36,733 nucleotides of DNA from positions 1 through 36,733 of the forward strand of contig JAPKZJ010000097.1 in the NCBI GenBank assembly GCA_026393855.1, read 5' to 3'. Below, in pieces: positions 1 through 8,691 of this stretch. A program made the translations under genes and the position numbers. The notes below the pieces were generated by a model, which had not been told where the DNA came from, ran no database searches, and saw nothing but the letters and a program-made list of their open reading frames with translations. How positions within the stretch are numbered: the first letter of the stretch is position 1; every line of letters begins with the position of its first letter. Source of the stretch: Candidatus Aminicenantes bacterium (GTDB lineage: Bacteria > Acidobacteriota > Aminicenantia > Aminicenantales > UBA4085).

Positions 1-1
1 C

Positions 2-124
2 GACGGTCTGATGCGCATCGATCCGGCCGGCCGGACGATGTCCGTGGCGACGGAGTGGAAGGACAGGACCGGCTACGAGGAATTTCTCGTCCGCCGCCTC
101 ACGAAGCAAACGGGCCCGAACTAA
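2..124 (+). CDS. C-terminal end of an unidentified protein (truncated by window edge)
   Basis: An open frame runs from the first complete codon at base 2 to a TAA at 122-124, giving about 40 residues that end in ...RRLTKQTGPN. The stretch around DGLMRIDPAGRTM and EWKDRTGYEEFLV reads like a normal soluble protein end. I do not recognise a family. The stop overlaps by two bases the stop of the convergent rhamnosidase gene, so the two genes are packed tail to tail with no room for a terminator. Its start and main domains lie outside the window, so no function is offered. Confidence 0.55.
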   Translation, partial: DGLMRIDPAGRTMSVATEWKDRTGYEEFLVRRLTKQTGPN

Positions 125-2901
125 ATCTTCGCCGCGAACCGGTAGGCGCCGGATTCGACGGCCAGGACGACGCAGCCCGCTTCGGTCCGCAGAACCTTGA
201 CGCCCTCGGCCCCGTTCAGCGGCCGGCCTCCCTCCGTTACGGTATCCGGGCTCGCCGCGGGGACATAACCCGTGGCCGTCGTGTTCGGGGGGATGGTCAC
301 CTCAAGGATCAGCTCCCCACCCTCTTTCTTCCAGCTCGATCGGATCGTCCCGTGCACGGACTCGTAACTGCCTCGGACCCAAGTCAGGTCGCCGACGGGT
401 GTCGGCCGGATGATGATCTTGCCGAACCCGGGGGATTCCGGATCCGGACGGATGCCGGCCAGGTATTGCCGCATCCAGATGGCCAGGTCGCCGATCTGCA
501 TGACGTGGTTGCCGGAGTTCATGGCCGGGTCGGCCGTGTCCCCATTCCACAGCTCCCAGATCGTTGTCGCGCCTTTGGACACCATATAGCCCCAGCCCGG
601 ATAGTCGCTCTTCGTCAGCATGGCGTAGGCGAGGTCGGGACGGCCGTTGTCCGAAAGCACGCGCATCAGCCACTGCGCACCGACCAGGCCCGTGCCGACG
701 TGGCCGCCGCTTTCCTTCTCGATTTTCTCGACCAAGTGAGCGAACAGGCCGGCTCGGCGGTCCTCGGGGACTAGCCCGAAGGCCAGGGCCAGAACGCTGG
801 AGGTCTGGGTGCCGTTGTCGTAGACGCCCTTGGCCGGGTCGAAGAACGTCCGGTTGAAGGCCTCGCGCAGGGTTTCGGCCATTTGCCGCCAGCGGGCCGC
901 GTCGGCCTTTTCGCCGACGATCTCCGCGGCCCGGGCCATCAGGCCCAGGTCATAAAAATAATAGGCCGTGCTGATCAGGTCGCCGCGGGTGACGCGGGCT
1001 GGATCCTTGGAGTGGATGAGCGTCGGTGTTTCCGGCGGCACGCACCAGTCGCCGTAGGTGTTGCGCGGCATGATCCCGTCCTTGAGGAACCCGGCCATGT
1101 AGTCGGCCCACTTTTTCAGGGCCGGGTAGAGGGCCTTGATGGTGCCGGCGTCGCCGTACATGTCGAGGAGCATGCGCGGGACGATGACGAAAGTGCTGGG
1201 CCAGACGATGCCGTCGTTGTAGCAGAACCAGAAGGCCGGGGCGACGTCGGGAACGCTGCCGGTGCCTTTCTGGGCGTCGGCGATGTCGCGGGCCCACTTG
1301 GCGTAGAAGGCTGCGACATCGAAGAGGTAGGCCTCGCCGCGCGACACCGACGAGCGGTCGCCCAGCCAGCCCTGCCGCTCGTCCCGCTGGGGGCAGTCCG
1401 TGGGGATGGAGCGATAGTTGCCGCGCGTCCCCCAGAGGATGTTGGCGGCGATTTTGTTGAGCAGGGGGTTGGAGGTCTCGAAATCGCCCGCCCGCTCCAT
1501 GTCGTCATGGACGACCCGACCCTCGAGAGCGTCCGCCTCGGGGGTTCCGGGGAAGCCGGTCATCTCGACGAAGCGGAAGCCGTGGTAGGTGAAGCGGGGC
1601 TCGTAGATCTCCGCGCCGCCGCCGTGCAGGGTGTAGACGTCCGTTGCCTTCGCGCTTCGGAGGTTATCGGTATAGAGCGTTCCGTCGGCCTTGAGGGTCT
1701 CGGCGTGGCGCAGGCGGATCTGCGTACCAGCCGGTCCCTGGACGTGCAATCGACACCAGCCGACGATATTCTGGCCCAGGTCGTAGATGAATACGCCCGG
1801 CTTGGGGTTGGTCACCGCGGCGGGGCGCAGGGTCTCCACGACTCGAATGGGCTCGATCATGGGCGCCGTCATCCGGCCGCCGGGCGCGTCCATGAGATCG
1901 GCCGCGGCCCATTTGGAATCGTCGAAGCCGGGCTTGTCCCAGCCGTCGAGCTCCATCCGGGCGTCGTATTCCTCGCCGTCGTACTCGTTGTCGGCCGTGA
2001 TCGGCCCCCGATCGGTCGCCTTCCAGAGGCCGTCGCTGACCAGGCTGGTCGAAGTCCCGTCCTTGAAGCGGACGTCGAGACGCAGGAGCAGCCGCGGCAG
2101 TCCGTAGTTGCGCATGCCCGTGGGGTCCTTGACCCGCGGCGCGTGGAAGCGGCCGTTGCCCAGGACGACGCCGACCGCGTTGGCGCCTTTTTGGAGCAGG
2201 GCCGTGACGTCGTGCGCGATATAGAAGACGTGCTTGTCGTATTCCGAGAGAGCCGGCGAAAGGACGTGATCGCCGGCTTTGCGGCCGTTGATAGACAGCT
2301 CGCTCAACCCCAGCCCCGAGATATAGGCGGTGGCCTGTTCGACGTCCCCCGCCAGCGAGATCTCGCGGCGCAGGTAGCGGGCCGGCAGGCGGCGGGCTTC
2401 ATCGGCGGGGGTGGGTTCCCCGACATTCATGCCGATCCAGCGGCCGCTCCAATCTCCGGGCTCCAGCAGGCCCATCGACCAGGCTGCGGGCTCGCTCCAC
2501 TCGGAGATCCGTCCGGATTCATCCCAAACCCTAACTTTCCAATGCGCGCGCAAGCCTGAAGTCATTGGTTGGCCGGCATATTCGATCCCTATCGAGAGGT
2601 TTGATTCCACTCGGCCGGTGTCCCAGAGATCGCCTTCGTCGGCCGCCAGGCGGCTCGGAGTGGAGGCGACCAGGATCCGGTAGGCCGCTTGGCGGTGGCC
2701 GCGGCCGACGAGTCCGGGCCCCGCCGGCTGCAGCACCCAGCCGAGCCTCGGATGCGCGGCGTCGATGCCCATGGGATCGGACAGCGATTCGCAGCGCAGC
2801 CGGGCAGCGGCGACGTCCGCGGGTCCGGCGGTTTTGCGGCAGGCGGTGGATGCCCCGATGAGGGCGATCGTCAGGACGGCGATGAGGGTGGTCTGGCGCA
2901 T
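121..2901 (-). CDS. Secreted alpha-L-rhamnosidase, GH78 family
   Basis: The predicted protein has 926 aa, a usual length for bacterial GH78, and would release terminal alpha-L-rhamnose from plant or microbial glycans outside the cytoplasm. The start is the ATG at 2901, because GGAGAG sits 5-6 nt upstream; an in-frame GTG at 2913 is less likely. The N-terminus is a hydrophobic export signal ending near a cysteine (ASTAC, about residue 21), a weak lipobox, so it could be a lipoprotein. Beta-sandwich N-terminal domains precede the (alpha/alpha)6 catalytic domain. That domain carries the GH78 signature DCPQRDERQGWLGD at about residues 500-514, which supplies the acidic active-site residues including the general acid Glu. 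A second conserved Glu lies in TTIWELWNGD near residue 780, and a C-terminal beta domain follows. It has its own candidate promoter (2934-2962). A second GH78 gene lies two genes upstream. The family call is firm; the exact substrate is unknown. Confidence 0.93.
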   Translation of the reverse strand: MRQTTLIAVLTIALIGASTACRKTAGPADVAAARLRCESLSDPMGIDAAHPRLGWVLQPAGPGLVGRGHRQAAYRILVASTPSRLAADEGDLWDTGRVESNLSIGIEYAGQPMTSGLRAHWKVRVWDESGRISEWSEPAAWSMGLLEPGDWSGRWIGMNVGEPTPADEARRLPARYLRREISLAGDVEQATAYISGLGLSELSINGRKAGDHVLSPALSEYDKHVFYIAHDVTALLQKGANAVGVVLGNGRFHAPRVKDPTGMRNYGLPRLLLRLDVRFKDGTSTSLVSDGLWKATDRGPITADNEYDGEEYDARMELDGWDKPGFDDSKWAAADLMDAPGGRMTAPMIEPIRVVETLRPAAVTNPKPGVFIYDLGQNIVGWCRLHVQGPAGTQIRLRHAETLKADGTLYTDNLRSAKATDVYTLHGGGAEIYEPRFTYHGFRFVEMTGFPGTPEADALEGRVVHDDMERAGDFETSNPLLNKIAANILWGTRGNYRSIPTDCPQRDERQGWLGDRSSVSRGEAYLFDVAAFYAKWARDIADAQKGTGSVPDVAPAFWFCYNDGIVWPSTFVIVPRMLLDMYGDAGTIKALYPALKKWADYMAGFLKDGIMPRNTYGDWCVPPETPTLIHSKDPARVTRGDLISTAYYFYDLGLMARAAEIVGEKADAARWRQMAETLREAFNRTFFDPAKGVYDNGTQTSSVLALAFGLVPEDRRAGLFAHLVEKIEKESGGHVGTGLVGAQWLMRVLSDNGRPDLAYAMLTKSDYPGWGYMVSKGATTIWELWNGDTADPAMNSGNHVMQIGDLAIWMRQYLAGIRPDPESPGFGKIIIRPTPVGDLTWVRGSYESVHGTIRSSWKKEGGELILEVTIPPNTTATGYVPAASPDTVTEGGRPLNGAEGVKVLRTEAGCVVLAVESGAYRFAAKI

Positions 2902-2933
2902 GTGTCTCTCCACGGCAAAAGATGGGGACTGCT

Positions 2934-2962
2934 ATCAAATATCCGCCGGGCCCGCTTGTCAA
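2934..2962 (-). promoter_or_regulatory. Candidate sigma-70 promoter of the first rhamnosidase gene
   Basis: On the minus strand TTGACA (2962-2957) is followed after exactly 17 bp by TTTGAT (2939-2934). The -35 is perfect and the -10 matches four of six positions. It lies 33 nt upstream of the ATG at 2901 and just beyond the stop of the metallopeptidase gene. This suggests that the rhamnosidase gene can be transcribed independently of the upstream block. Confidence 0.5.
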
Positions 2963-2986
2963 GGCCGGCGGCGAGGACGAATCCCT

Positions 2987-4465
2987 TCAATACACGGAAA
3001 ACCGCAGGAAAAGCTTGTTCGGATCGATAACCTTCAAATTGGGAATTCCGTCTTTCCAGGCGATCTGATAGATCGGCAGGAGCATCTCCTGGCTGAACGG
3101 GATGGGGTCTCCGGCGATGATGTACTTGGCGAGGTCGGCGCGCACCTCATCGGCCGGAAGCCAGATCGACGCGGCTCGCACGAAGTCGGCCAGAGTCAAT
3201 TCATAGCCCTCGGTTTGCCCCTTCCGAAATGCCGCCAGGGCCAGTAACAGATCGCGAAGGCCCATCCCGCCGTCGGTGGCCAGGCCGATCCGGTTGTCGA
3301 GGTAGAAGGCGAAGAGCGCCCCCCGCCGGTAGGGCAGCTTGTTGTCGTCGCCCATCTTCCAATAGTTCTTGAACACGTCGGCGTTGGGCGTGTTCTTGAC
3401 GGGGCTGGCGTAATGGGCCTGCATGATGTCGTTCAGGCCGAATTCGAACTCCGACGGCGCCGCATAGCGGGCGGCCAACAGCGCGCCGAGGGTGACGAAA
3501 TCGTTGAAGCCCTCGCTGAACCACTGGTCGTCCGTGCCCATGTTCAAGCCGCCGCCGCCGAGCCAGCGGTGGCCGGTTTCATGGGACAGATTGAAGAACC
3601 GGTCGGGCGTCAGGATCGTGTCCGATAGGTCCGCGTACTTGGAAAGGAATCCGTTGCCGAAGGCCACCCCGCCGATATTGTAGTCGACCCCCAGAAACGG
3701 CTGGAGAATCAGAGAGTAAGGTTTGTCGTCGTCATCTCGCCAATATCTCCGCAGGACGGCGTAGTACCGTCTGACGTACTCCCGGATCCGCTCGCGGTTG
3801 AAATAAGCCCCCGGGCTCAGCCGGAGCACGAGGTAGACGCTGGATCGGCCGACCGCGATCTTGTCCACGGTCAGGTCGCGGGCGCCGGTGATGGGGCTGA
3901 AAAGAAAGGAATCGACGCTCCCGGCGGCGGGTGTTTCGCCGCGATTCTCCGGGTCGAAGGGATAGAACAGCGGAAACGGAGGCTTTTTCTCCCATTGGAC
4001 GGACTGGCGGGCTTTGCGGCCGGCCGGCCCCGGCGCCGGGTTCAGGAATATGTTGACGCCGTGGCCGTAGAAATAATCCTTGCGGATCATGGGGCGGAAC
4101 AGCTCCCCGCGCATGGCCTGTTCCGCCATATGGGATTCCCGGATGTCGTAATTGATGGATACAGGCTCGAGCCCGGGGTAATCGAGGGTGATCGTTCGAG
4201 AGCGGGCGTCGATTTTAATTGTCGCGGGGGACGCGGCTTGAACGTTCTTCAGACAATCGAGGATGTCCGCCTGCCCCCCGAAACGAGGCTCGCCGTAGGT
4301 GAAGGTCGTACGATCTTGGACGAAGGGTTTGTAGAGAAGCGAGACATGGACCGTGTCGCCGCCGACGTAGCTGAGCCGATATTGCAAGTCGACGCCGGCT
4401 TGAGCCGAGGCGCGGCTCGGTAGGCACAAGAATAGGGCCGCGATAAGGCCTAGCGCTCTTTTCAT
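2987..4465 (-). CDS. Secreted gluzincin-type zinc metallopeptidase (M1/M61-like)
   Basis: The predicted protein has 492 aa. The open frame continues far upstream inside the rhamnosidase gene, but the ATG at 4465 begins a clear signal peptide (MKRALGLIAALFLCLPSRASAQ), so I take that start. The gene begins 2 nt after the stop of the upstream rhamnosidase gene. The active site is visible: H295-E-T-G-H299 followed by exactly 18 residues and then E318 (in WFSEGF). This is the HExxH-x18-E zinc site of gluzincin peptidases such as M1 and M61. The preceding 270 residues look like beta-rich domains. The strand-rich N-terminus and the GGGG stretch right after the zinc helix fit M61-like proteins better than classical aminopeptidases. 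Its presence between two rhamnosidases suggests a role in glycoprotein or exudate breakdown, which is inference. The substrate is unknown. Confidence 0.75.
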   Translation of the reverse strand: MKRALGLIAALFLCLPSRASAQAGVDLQYRLSYVGGDTVHVSLLYKPFVQDRTTFTYGEPRFGGQADILDCLKNVQAASPATIKIDARSRTITLDYPGLEPVSINYDIRESHMAEQAMRGELFRPMIRKDYFYGHGVNIFLNPAPGPAGRKARQSVQWEKKPPFPLFYPFDPENRGETPAAGSVDSFLFSPITGARDLTVDKIAVGRSSVYLVLRLSPGAYFNRERIREYVRRYYAVLRRYWRDDDDKPYSLILQPFLGVDYNIGGVAFGNGFLSKYADLSDTILTPDRFFNLSHETGHRWLGGGGLNMGTDDQWFSEGFNDFVTLGALLAARYAAPSEFEFGLNDIMQAHYASPVKNTPNADVFKNYWKMGDDNKLPYRRGALFAFYLDNRIGLATDGGMGLRDLLLALAAFRKGQTEGYELTLADFVRAASIWLPADEVRADLAKYIIAGDPIPFSQEMLLPIYQIAWKDGIPNLKVIDPNKLFLRFSVY

Positions 4466-4467
4466 GA

Positions 4468-6897
4468 TCAGCTCTTGTCCTGGATTCGGTCTTTCGTCCT
4501 CTCGCGCGATCGGAGAGGGCCGACCAGGGTGTTCGGCCCGGCCGCCAGGGCGCGGCGGGAGCCGTCCGGCAGAACCGCGATCGCTTCGATATTCTCGGGC
4601 ACGGTGGCCGTCATCCGGAATTCGCCGCCGTCGGCGGTCCAGCGGACCGCAATCCGGCCGGCCGGGCTGTCGAAATCCACCGCCGCGCTTTTCAGGTCTC
4701 CGGGCTGGGGCGCGATCAGGATCTTCCGCCACCCGATCCCGCCCGGTTGTTGGCGGATACCGGCGACATAGGCGAAATGCCATTCGATGAGATGGCCGAG
4801 AGCGAAGTGGTTGAGGCCGTAGATGGTGCCCCGCCTGGCATCCCAGGTCTCGGGCAGCGTTGTGAGCCCGGTCTTGACCATATAGCCGAAGCTCCCGACC
4901 GTCTCGCGGCCGTAGACTTTCTGGAGAACATCGCCGCGTCCGCCTTCGGCCAGCGCCCGCATGAAGAAGACATGAAAGACCTCACCGACCGTCTGCTGCC
5001 AATCCCGCCGCTCCAGATCGTCGACGATGGCCTGCAGGGCGCCGGCCCTGTCTTTTTCCGGGATGAGTCCGATACAGAGGGCGGCCGCATTCGCGGCTTG
5101 GCAGGATCCGCCGTTCTTGACGGTTTTCGTGCCTGGGTCGTAGAAATGCCGCTGGAAGTCCGACCGGATTTGTTCGAAAAGAGCTTGGTAGCGGACGGCA
5201 TCATCGTCTTTTCCGAGAACGCGGGCGGCTTGGGACAGCGTCTCGGTTCCCAGCGCCCAGACCGCCGTCGCCGAAACCGGCTGGGGTGTCCAATGCGAGG
5301 GCCCATCCTCTTTTCCGTGGCCGTAATCGAGCCAGTCGCCGAGGTTGCTGGTGATGATCCCGTCCTTGGCCTGGCTGGCCAAATAATCGAGGTACCGCTT
5401 CATGCTGTCATAGGAGGCCGCCAGCGCGCCCCGATCGCCGTACCATTCATAAAGATGCCACGGAACAAGGACGCCGGCGATGCCCCACTCGGCAGCCTCA
5501 TGATATTTCCCGTGGGGATTGGCCGCCGTGAGGTACATGGGCGCCTTGGTGATGATATGGCCGTCGGGAAGCTGGACGTCGCGGATGGCCCGCGCGGTCC
5601 GTTTGTACCAATCGCGAACGTCGAACAGGTAGCTCACGGACCGGGCCATGTGCCAGGTCTCTTCCAGCCAGGCGTATTTCTCGCGATGGGGGCAATCCGT
5701 CGCGTAGTGGCTCATGTTCGAGCGGACGGCCCAGTCGGACAGGCGCTGGATCGCATTCTGGAGGCCGCTCGAACACTCGAACGAACCGACGGCCGGATTG
5801 GCCGCCCGGACATGGACCAGCTCGATCTTTCGAATCACGGGCAGATCGCCGGGATTGGGCTCGCCGGCGGGGACGGCGCCGGTGACACCGACATAGCGGC
5901 AGCCGATATAGGAGAACAGGGTTTGATGCGATTCCTCTCCGCCGCCGCGCAAAATATAATCCTGCCAGACTTCCTGACCTGTATCCCAAGTATAGGGGAA
6001 GCGGACCTTGCCCTTGGTGTCGACGTCTTCGGCCGGCTTGAATCGAACGTGTTGACCGGCCTTCCCCGAAACGGTGAAGCGCAGAAGCGCGGAGCAATTC
6101 TGCGGGAACACGTAGGTGAAGCCCGCGGCTCCCATATTCTTCGTCCCGGTTGCTTGAAAAACCTCGAATTCCTTCATCGGCGGACCGATGAGCGACACGA
6201 GCTCGGCAGCCGGAGCGGGCAAGATAACGACATCGGCCCAACCGTCGTCGGCGGACCCCGGTTTGTCCCAGCCGTCGGGATCGAGCCGGGCGTCGAAATC
6301 TTCGCCGCCATAGACGTCGGAAAACGTCAACGGCCCTTCTCGCCACTTCCACTCCGGGCCGCTGGCGATGACGATATCGTCCCCGGATCGGACTTGGATG
6401 CGGGCTTCGAGCCATAAGCGATAGGCCGCTCCCTTGGCGAAGTCGGTCGCATACCCCCGATACCGGCCCGGATCCTCGGTCGGAACGACATGCCAGAACG
6501 AATTCCCCAGTATCACGCCGAAGACGTTTTCGCCCGGCTGAAGCAGCCCTGAAATGTCGAACTCCTGCACGTAAAGCGTCTTGTCGTATTGGGACCAGAC
6601 CTGGTTGATGACGCCATCGCCGACCCGCCGGCCGTTCAGGCTTAGGCTGTAGTGCCCGAGGCCGACGATGCGAACCGTTCCAGAGCGGGGTTTCGCGTCG
6701 AGCCGGAAGCTCCGGCGCAGGATCGGGGCGGAGCGCTTGTCCGTGCTCGATGAATCCAGGGCCGGGCCGATCCACGCAGGATGCGCACTTTCCGGGGGGA
6801 CGAACCCGGCCGCATCATGCTTCCGGCATTGGCCGTTCACGCCCGGCAGGACGAGGATGGCGAGGAGCAAGGCTAAGAGCTTGGGCTTGGGGCTCAT
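4468..6897 (-). CDS. Secreted alpha-L-rhamnosidase, GH78 family (second copy)
   Basis: The predicted protein has 809 aa. The ATG at 6897 opens a hydrophobic signal (SPKPKLLALLLAILVLPG) with a cysteine near residue 22. The longer upstream frame runs through the previous gene and is not a credible start. There is no convincing Shine-Dalgarno sequence before this ATG. GH78 features are an N-terminal beta domain with GLGHYSLSLNGRRVGDG, the signature DCPHREKYAWLEE at about residues 400-412 carrying the catalytic acidic residues, and the later TTLPETWD motif near residue 680. The protein is clearly diverged from its neighbour at 121-2901: the signature is HREKYAWLEE rather than QRDERQGWLGD. The two may therefore cut different linkages or act on different rhamnosides. 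It is probably co-transcribed with the membrane protein gene upstream and the metallopeptidase downstream. Confidence 0.9.
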   Translation of the reverse strand: MSPKPKLLALLLAILVLPGVNGQCRKHDAAGFVPPESAHPAWIGPALDSSSTDKRSAPILRRSFRLDAKPRSGTVRIVGLGHYSLSLNGRRVGDGVINQVWSQYDKTLYVQEFDISGLLQPGENVFGVILGNSFWHVVPTEDPGRYRGYATDFAKGAAYRLWLEARIQVRSGDDIVIASGPEWKWREGPLTFSDVYGGEDFDARLDPDGWDKPGSADDGWADVVILPAPAAELVSLIGPPMKEFEVFQATGTKNMGAAGFTYVFPQNCSALLRFTVSGKAGQHVRFKPAEDVDTKGKVRFPYTWDTGQEVWQDYILRGGGEESHQTLFSYIGCRYVGVTGAVPAGEPNPGDLPVIRKIELVHVRAANPAVGSFECSSGLQNAIQRLSDWAVRSNMSHYATDCPHREKYAWLEETWHMARSVSYLFDVRDWYKRTARAIRDVQLPDGHIITKAPMYLTAANPHGKYHEAAEWGIAGVLVPWHLYEWYGDRGALAASYDSMKRYLDYLASQAKDGIITSNLGDWLDYGHGKEDGPSHWTPQPVSATAVWALGTETLSQAARVLGKDDDAVRYQALFEQIRSDFQRHFYDPGTKTVKNGGSCQAANAAALCIGLIPEKDRAGALQAIVDDLERRDWQQTVGEVFHVFFMRALAEGGRGDVLQKVYGRETVGSFGYMVKTGLTTLPETWDARRGTIYGLNHFALGHLIEWHFAYVAGIRQQPGGIGWRKILIAPQPGDLKSAAVDFDSPAGRIAVRWTADGGEFRMTATVPENIEAIAVLPDGSRRALAAGPNTLVGPLRSRERTKDRIQDKS

Positions 6898-6931
6898 AAA
6901 TTTATTGTTTAGGAGGGTGCCTCGGCGCCGG

Positions 6932-7510
6932 CTAGGACTCCTGCTGGAATGGCGATTCGAACCGGCAGCCGGGGCATGCCGGCAAAGCGATGTCGTAGGG
7001 ACGACCGCAGGCCAGGCACATCCGCTTCGTCTCGCCCGGATGAAGCGTCCGGTCGGGAAACGGCAGGCCCCGGTACTTGGCCACTTCATCTCCGACCTGA
7101 AAGAGCTTGAAAGCCCCGGGGCTCACTTCGATGCGTTCTTTGCGGCCGGCTTCAGTGCGAATCTCCAATCGATAGGCGGTTCCGACGACGCGCTTCCGTC
7201 TACGGCCGCTCCGGCCGTAGACGTCCGCCGTGGACTTTGCGACCAGGCGTCCCCGCCAGTTCTTATCCATCTTCCTGAACATATTTAGCATCAGGACGAG
7301 CATGAGGAAGGCGAAAAAGCCGCCGCTGGCGAGTCCTTCCTGCCAGGTGTACTTTCCGCTGATCAAGGCGCCGATGACGAGGCCGGCCGGGATGAGCAGG
7401 ATGAGGGCGATGAACCACCCCTTGGAGTAGGTGTGATAGTTGGCGCGATACTTCACCGCCCAATCCGGCGCGGTCCGCGAATCCCTTGTTTTTGAGTCTT
7501 GAGCTGACAT
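6932..7510 (-). CDS. Small membrane protein with C-terminal zinc ribbon, function unknown
   Basis: The protein has 192 aa. A charged N-terminal segment is followed by two transmembrane helices (about residues 32-52 and 62-80). A basic soluble domain comes next, and a four-cysteine zinc-ribbon motif CLACGRPYDIALPACPGC stands near the C-terminus (about residues 167-184). The start ATG at 7510 is supported by AAGGGAG about 7 nt upstream. It is the first gene of the minus-strand block that continues into rhamnosidase and metallopeptidase, with only a 34-bp gap, so it may be co-transcribed. I do not recognise a named family. The zinc ribbon resembles those of membrane scaffold or regulatory proteins, but no role can be assigned from the sequence. 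Confidence 0.75.
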   Translation of the reverse strand: MSAQDSKTRDSRTAPDWAVKYRANYHTYSKGWFIALILLIPAGLVIGALISGKYTWQEGLASGGFFAFLMLVLMLNMFRKMDKNWRGRLVAKSTADVYGRSGRRRKRVVGTAYRLEIRTEAGRKERIEVSPGAFKLFQVGDEVAKYRGLPFPDRTLHPGETKRMCLACGRPYDIALPACPGCRFESPFQQES

Positions 7511-7613
7511 TCGGTGTCTCCCTTCTCTTTATTCTATAATAAGCCTATGTTCTTTTTCATCGGAGGCGTTTCTCCGCGCACGGACCGGCTGGAATCGCCC
7601 GGGAGTTGAGCTC
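7511..7613. promoter_or_regulatory. Divergent intergenic region with candidate -10 elements
   Basis: This 103-bp gap separates the minus-strand zinc-ribbon gene from the plus-strand toroid gene. It is more AT-rich than its surroundings. A perfect TATAAT lies at 7535-7540 on the plus strand, and a TAGAAT (5 of 6) lies at 7536-7531 on the minus strand, so the two putative -10 boxes overlap. Neither has a good -35 at the usual distance. If both are used, divergent transcription would be mutually exclusive. This is inference. Confidence 0.3.
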
Positions 7614-8621
7614 ATGAATTCCTGGAAATCCGTCCTCAAAGCCGACCCCACGCCGTGGCTGCTCGAAAAAGAAAACCCCGGCGTCCGCCGCCTGGCCCTG
7701 ACCCGGCTTCTGGACCGCCCGGCGTCCGACCCGGAGATCAAGGAGGCCGGGCGCGACATCATGCGCCTGGGCCCGGTCCCCAAGATCCTGGCCGGGCAGA
7801 ACGCCGACGGGTCCTGGGAGAAGCCGGACGATTTCTATGCGGCCAAGTACAAGGGCACTTCCTGGCGGCTCATCCTCCTGGCCGAGCTGGAAGCCGACGG
7901 TCGCGACCAACGGATCCGCCAGGCCTGCGAGTTCGTCTTGAAAAACTCGCAGGACCCCGCGAGCGGGGGCTTCGCCTATCACTCTTCGGGCCGATCGGGA
8001 GGGGGACGCGTCAGCGAAGTGATTCCCTGCCTGACCGGGAACATGGTTTGGAGTCTCATCCGCCTGGGCTTGGCCGATGATCCCCGCGTCAAGCGCGGCA
8101 TCGAGTGGATCGTCCGTTATCAGCGCTTCGACGATCGCCTCGCCGTCGCCCCTACGGGGTGGCCCTACGACCGTTGGCAGACGTGCTGGGGGAGACACAC
8201 TTGCCATATGGGGGCGGTCAAATCGCTTAAAGCTCTGGCCGCTCTGCCCGCCGCCAAACGGACGCCCGAAATCCGCAAATGCATCGATCGGGGCGCGGAG
8301 TATTTCTTGATCCACCACATCCACAAAAAGAGCCACAACCTGAGCGCCGTCTCCAAACCGGGTTGGCTGCGCCTCGGCTTTCCCTGGATGTATCAGACCG
8401 ACATCCTCGAGATTCTCGGGCTCCTGACTCGCCTCGGCTATCAAGACGACCGGATGCGGGAGGCGATCGACCTCCTCATCTCCAAACAGGACGCTCGCGG
8501 CACTTGGACTTTGGAGAATACCTTCAACGGCCGTTATCCGGCGAACATCGAGGAGAAGGAAAAGCCCAGCAAATGGGTCACCGTCCACGCTCTCGGCGCG
8601 CTGAAGCGGTTCTTCAGCTGA
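7614..8621 (+). CDS. Squalene-cyclase/prenyltransferase-repeat alpha/alpha-toroid protein
   Basis: The protein has 335 aa and no signal peptide. The ATG at 7614 follows GGGAG at a suitable distance. It contains QW-type repeats typical of the terpenoid cyclase/protein prenyltransferase toroid superfamily: QNADGSW near residue 62, SQDPASGGFAY near residue 117 and KQDARGTWTLENTF near residue 295. These sit between amphipathic helix pairs. At half the length of true squalene-hopene cyclases, and without a visible DxDD or DCTAE catalytic motif, it is unlikely to cyclise squalene. Such short toroid proteins are usually annotated only by fold. Two histidine-rich stretches (HTCHMG and HHIHKKSHN) are notable and might bind metal. 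The next plus-strand gene has its own promoter immediately downstream, so the two may be transcribed separately. Confidence 0.7.
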   Translation: MNSWKSVLKADPTPWLLEKENPGVRRLALTRLLDRPASDPEIKEAGRDIMRLGPVPKILAGQNADGSWEKPDDFYAAKYKGTSWRLILLAELEADGRDQRIRQACEFVLKNSQDPASGGFAYHSSGRSGGGRVSEVIPCLTGNMVWSLIRLGLADDPRVKRGIEWIVRYQRFDDRLAVAPTGWPYDRWQTCWGRHTCHMGAVKSLKALAALPAAKRTPEIRKCIDRGAEYFLIHHIHKKSHNLSAVSKPGWLRLGFPWMYQTDILEILGLLTRLGYQDDRMREAIDLLISKQDARGTWTLENTFNGRYPANIEEKEKPSKWVTVHALGALKRFFS

Positions 8622-8637
8622 GCGCCCGCCGCGGGAT

Positions 8638-8666
8638 TTGACACCCCTCTCGCCCTCGCATAGAGT
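8638..8666 (+). promoter_or_regulatory. Candidate sigma-70 promoter of the BNR-repeat gene
   Basis: TTGACA (8638-8643) is followed by a 17-bp spacer and TAGAGT (8661-8666), with a perfect -35 and a -10 matching four of six. It lies 16 bp after the stop of the toroid gene and 25 bp before the ATG at 8692, a normal arrangement for a dedicated promoter. Confidence 0.5.
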
Positions 8667-8691
8667 GGCCTCATACAATAGGAGATTCCCC

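Noticed and set aside
883-2559. Long plus-strand open frame (558 residues) inside the first rhamnosidase gene
   Set aside because: It lies antisense to a well-supported GH78 gene, encodes low-complexity G/V/R/D-rich sequence with no family motif, and arises from high GC content.
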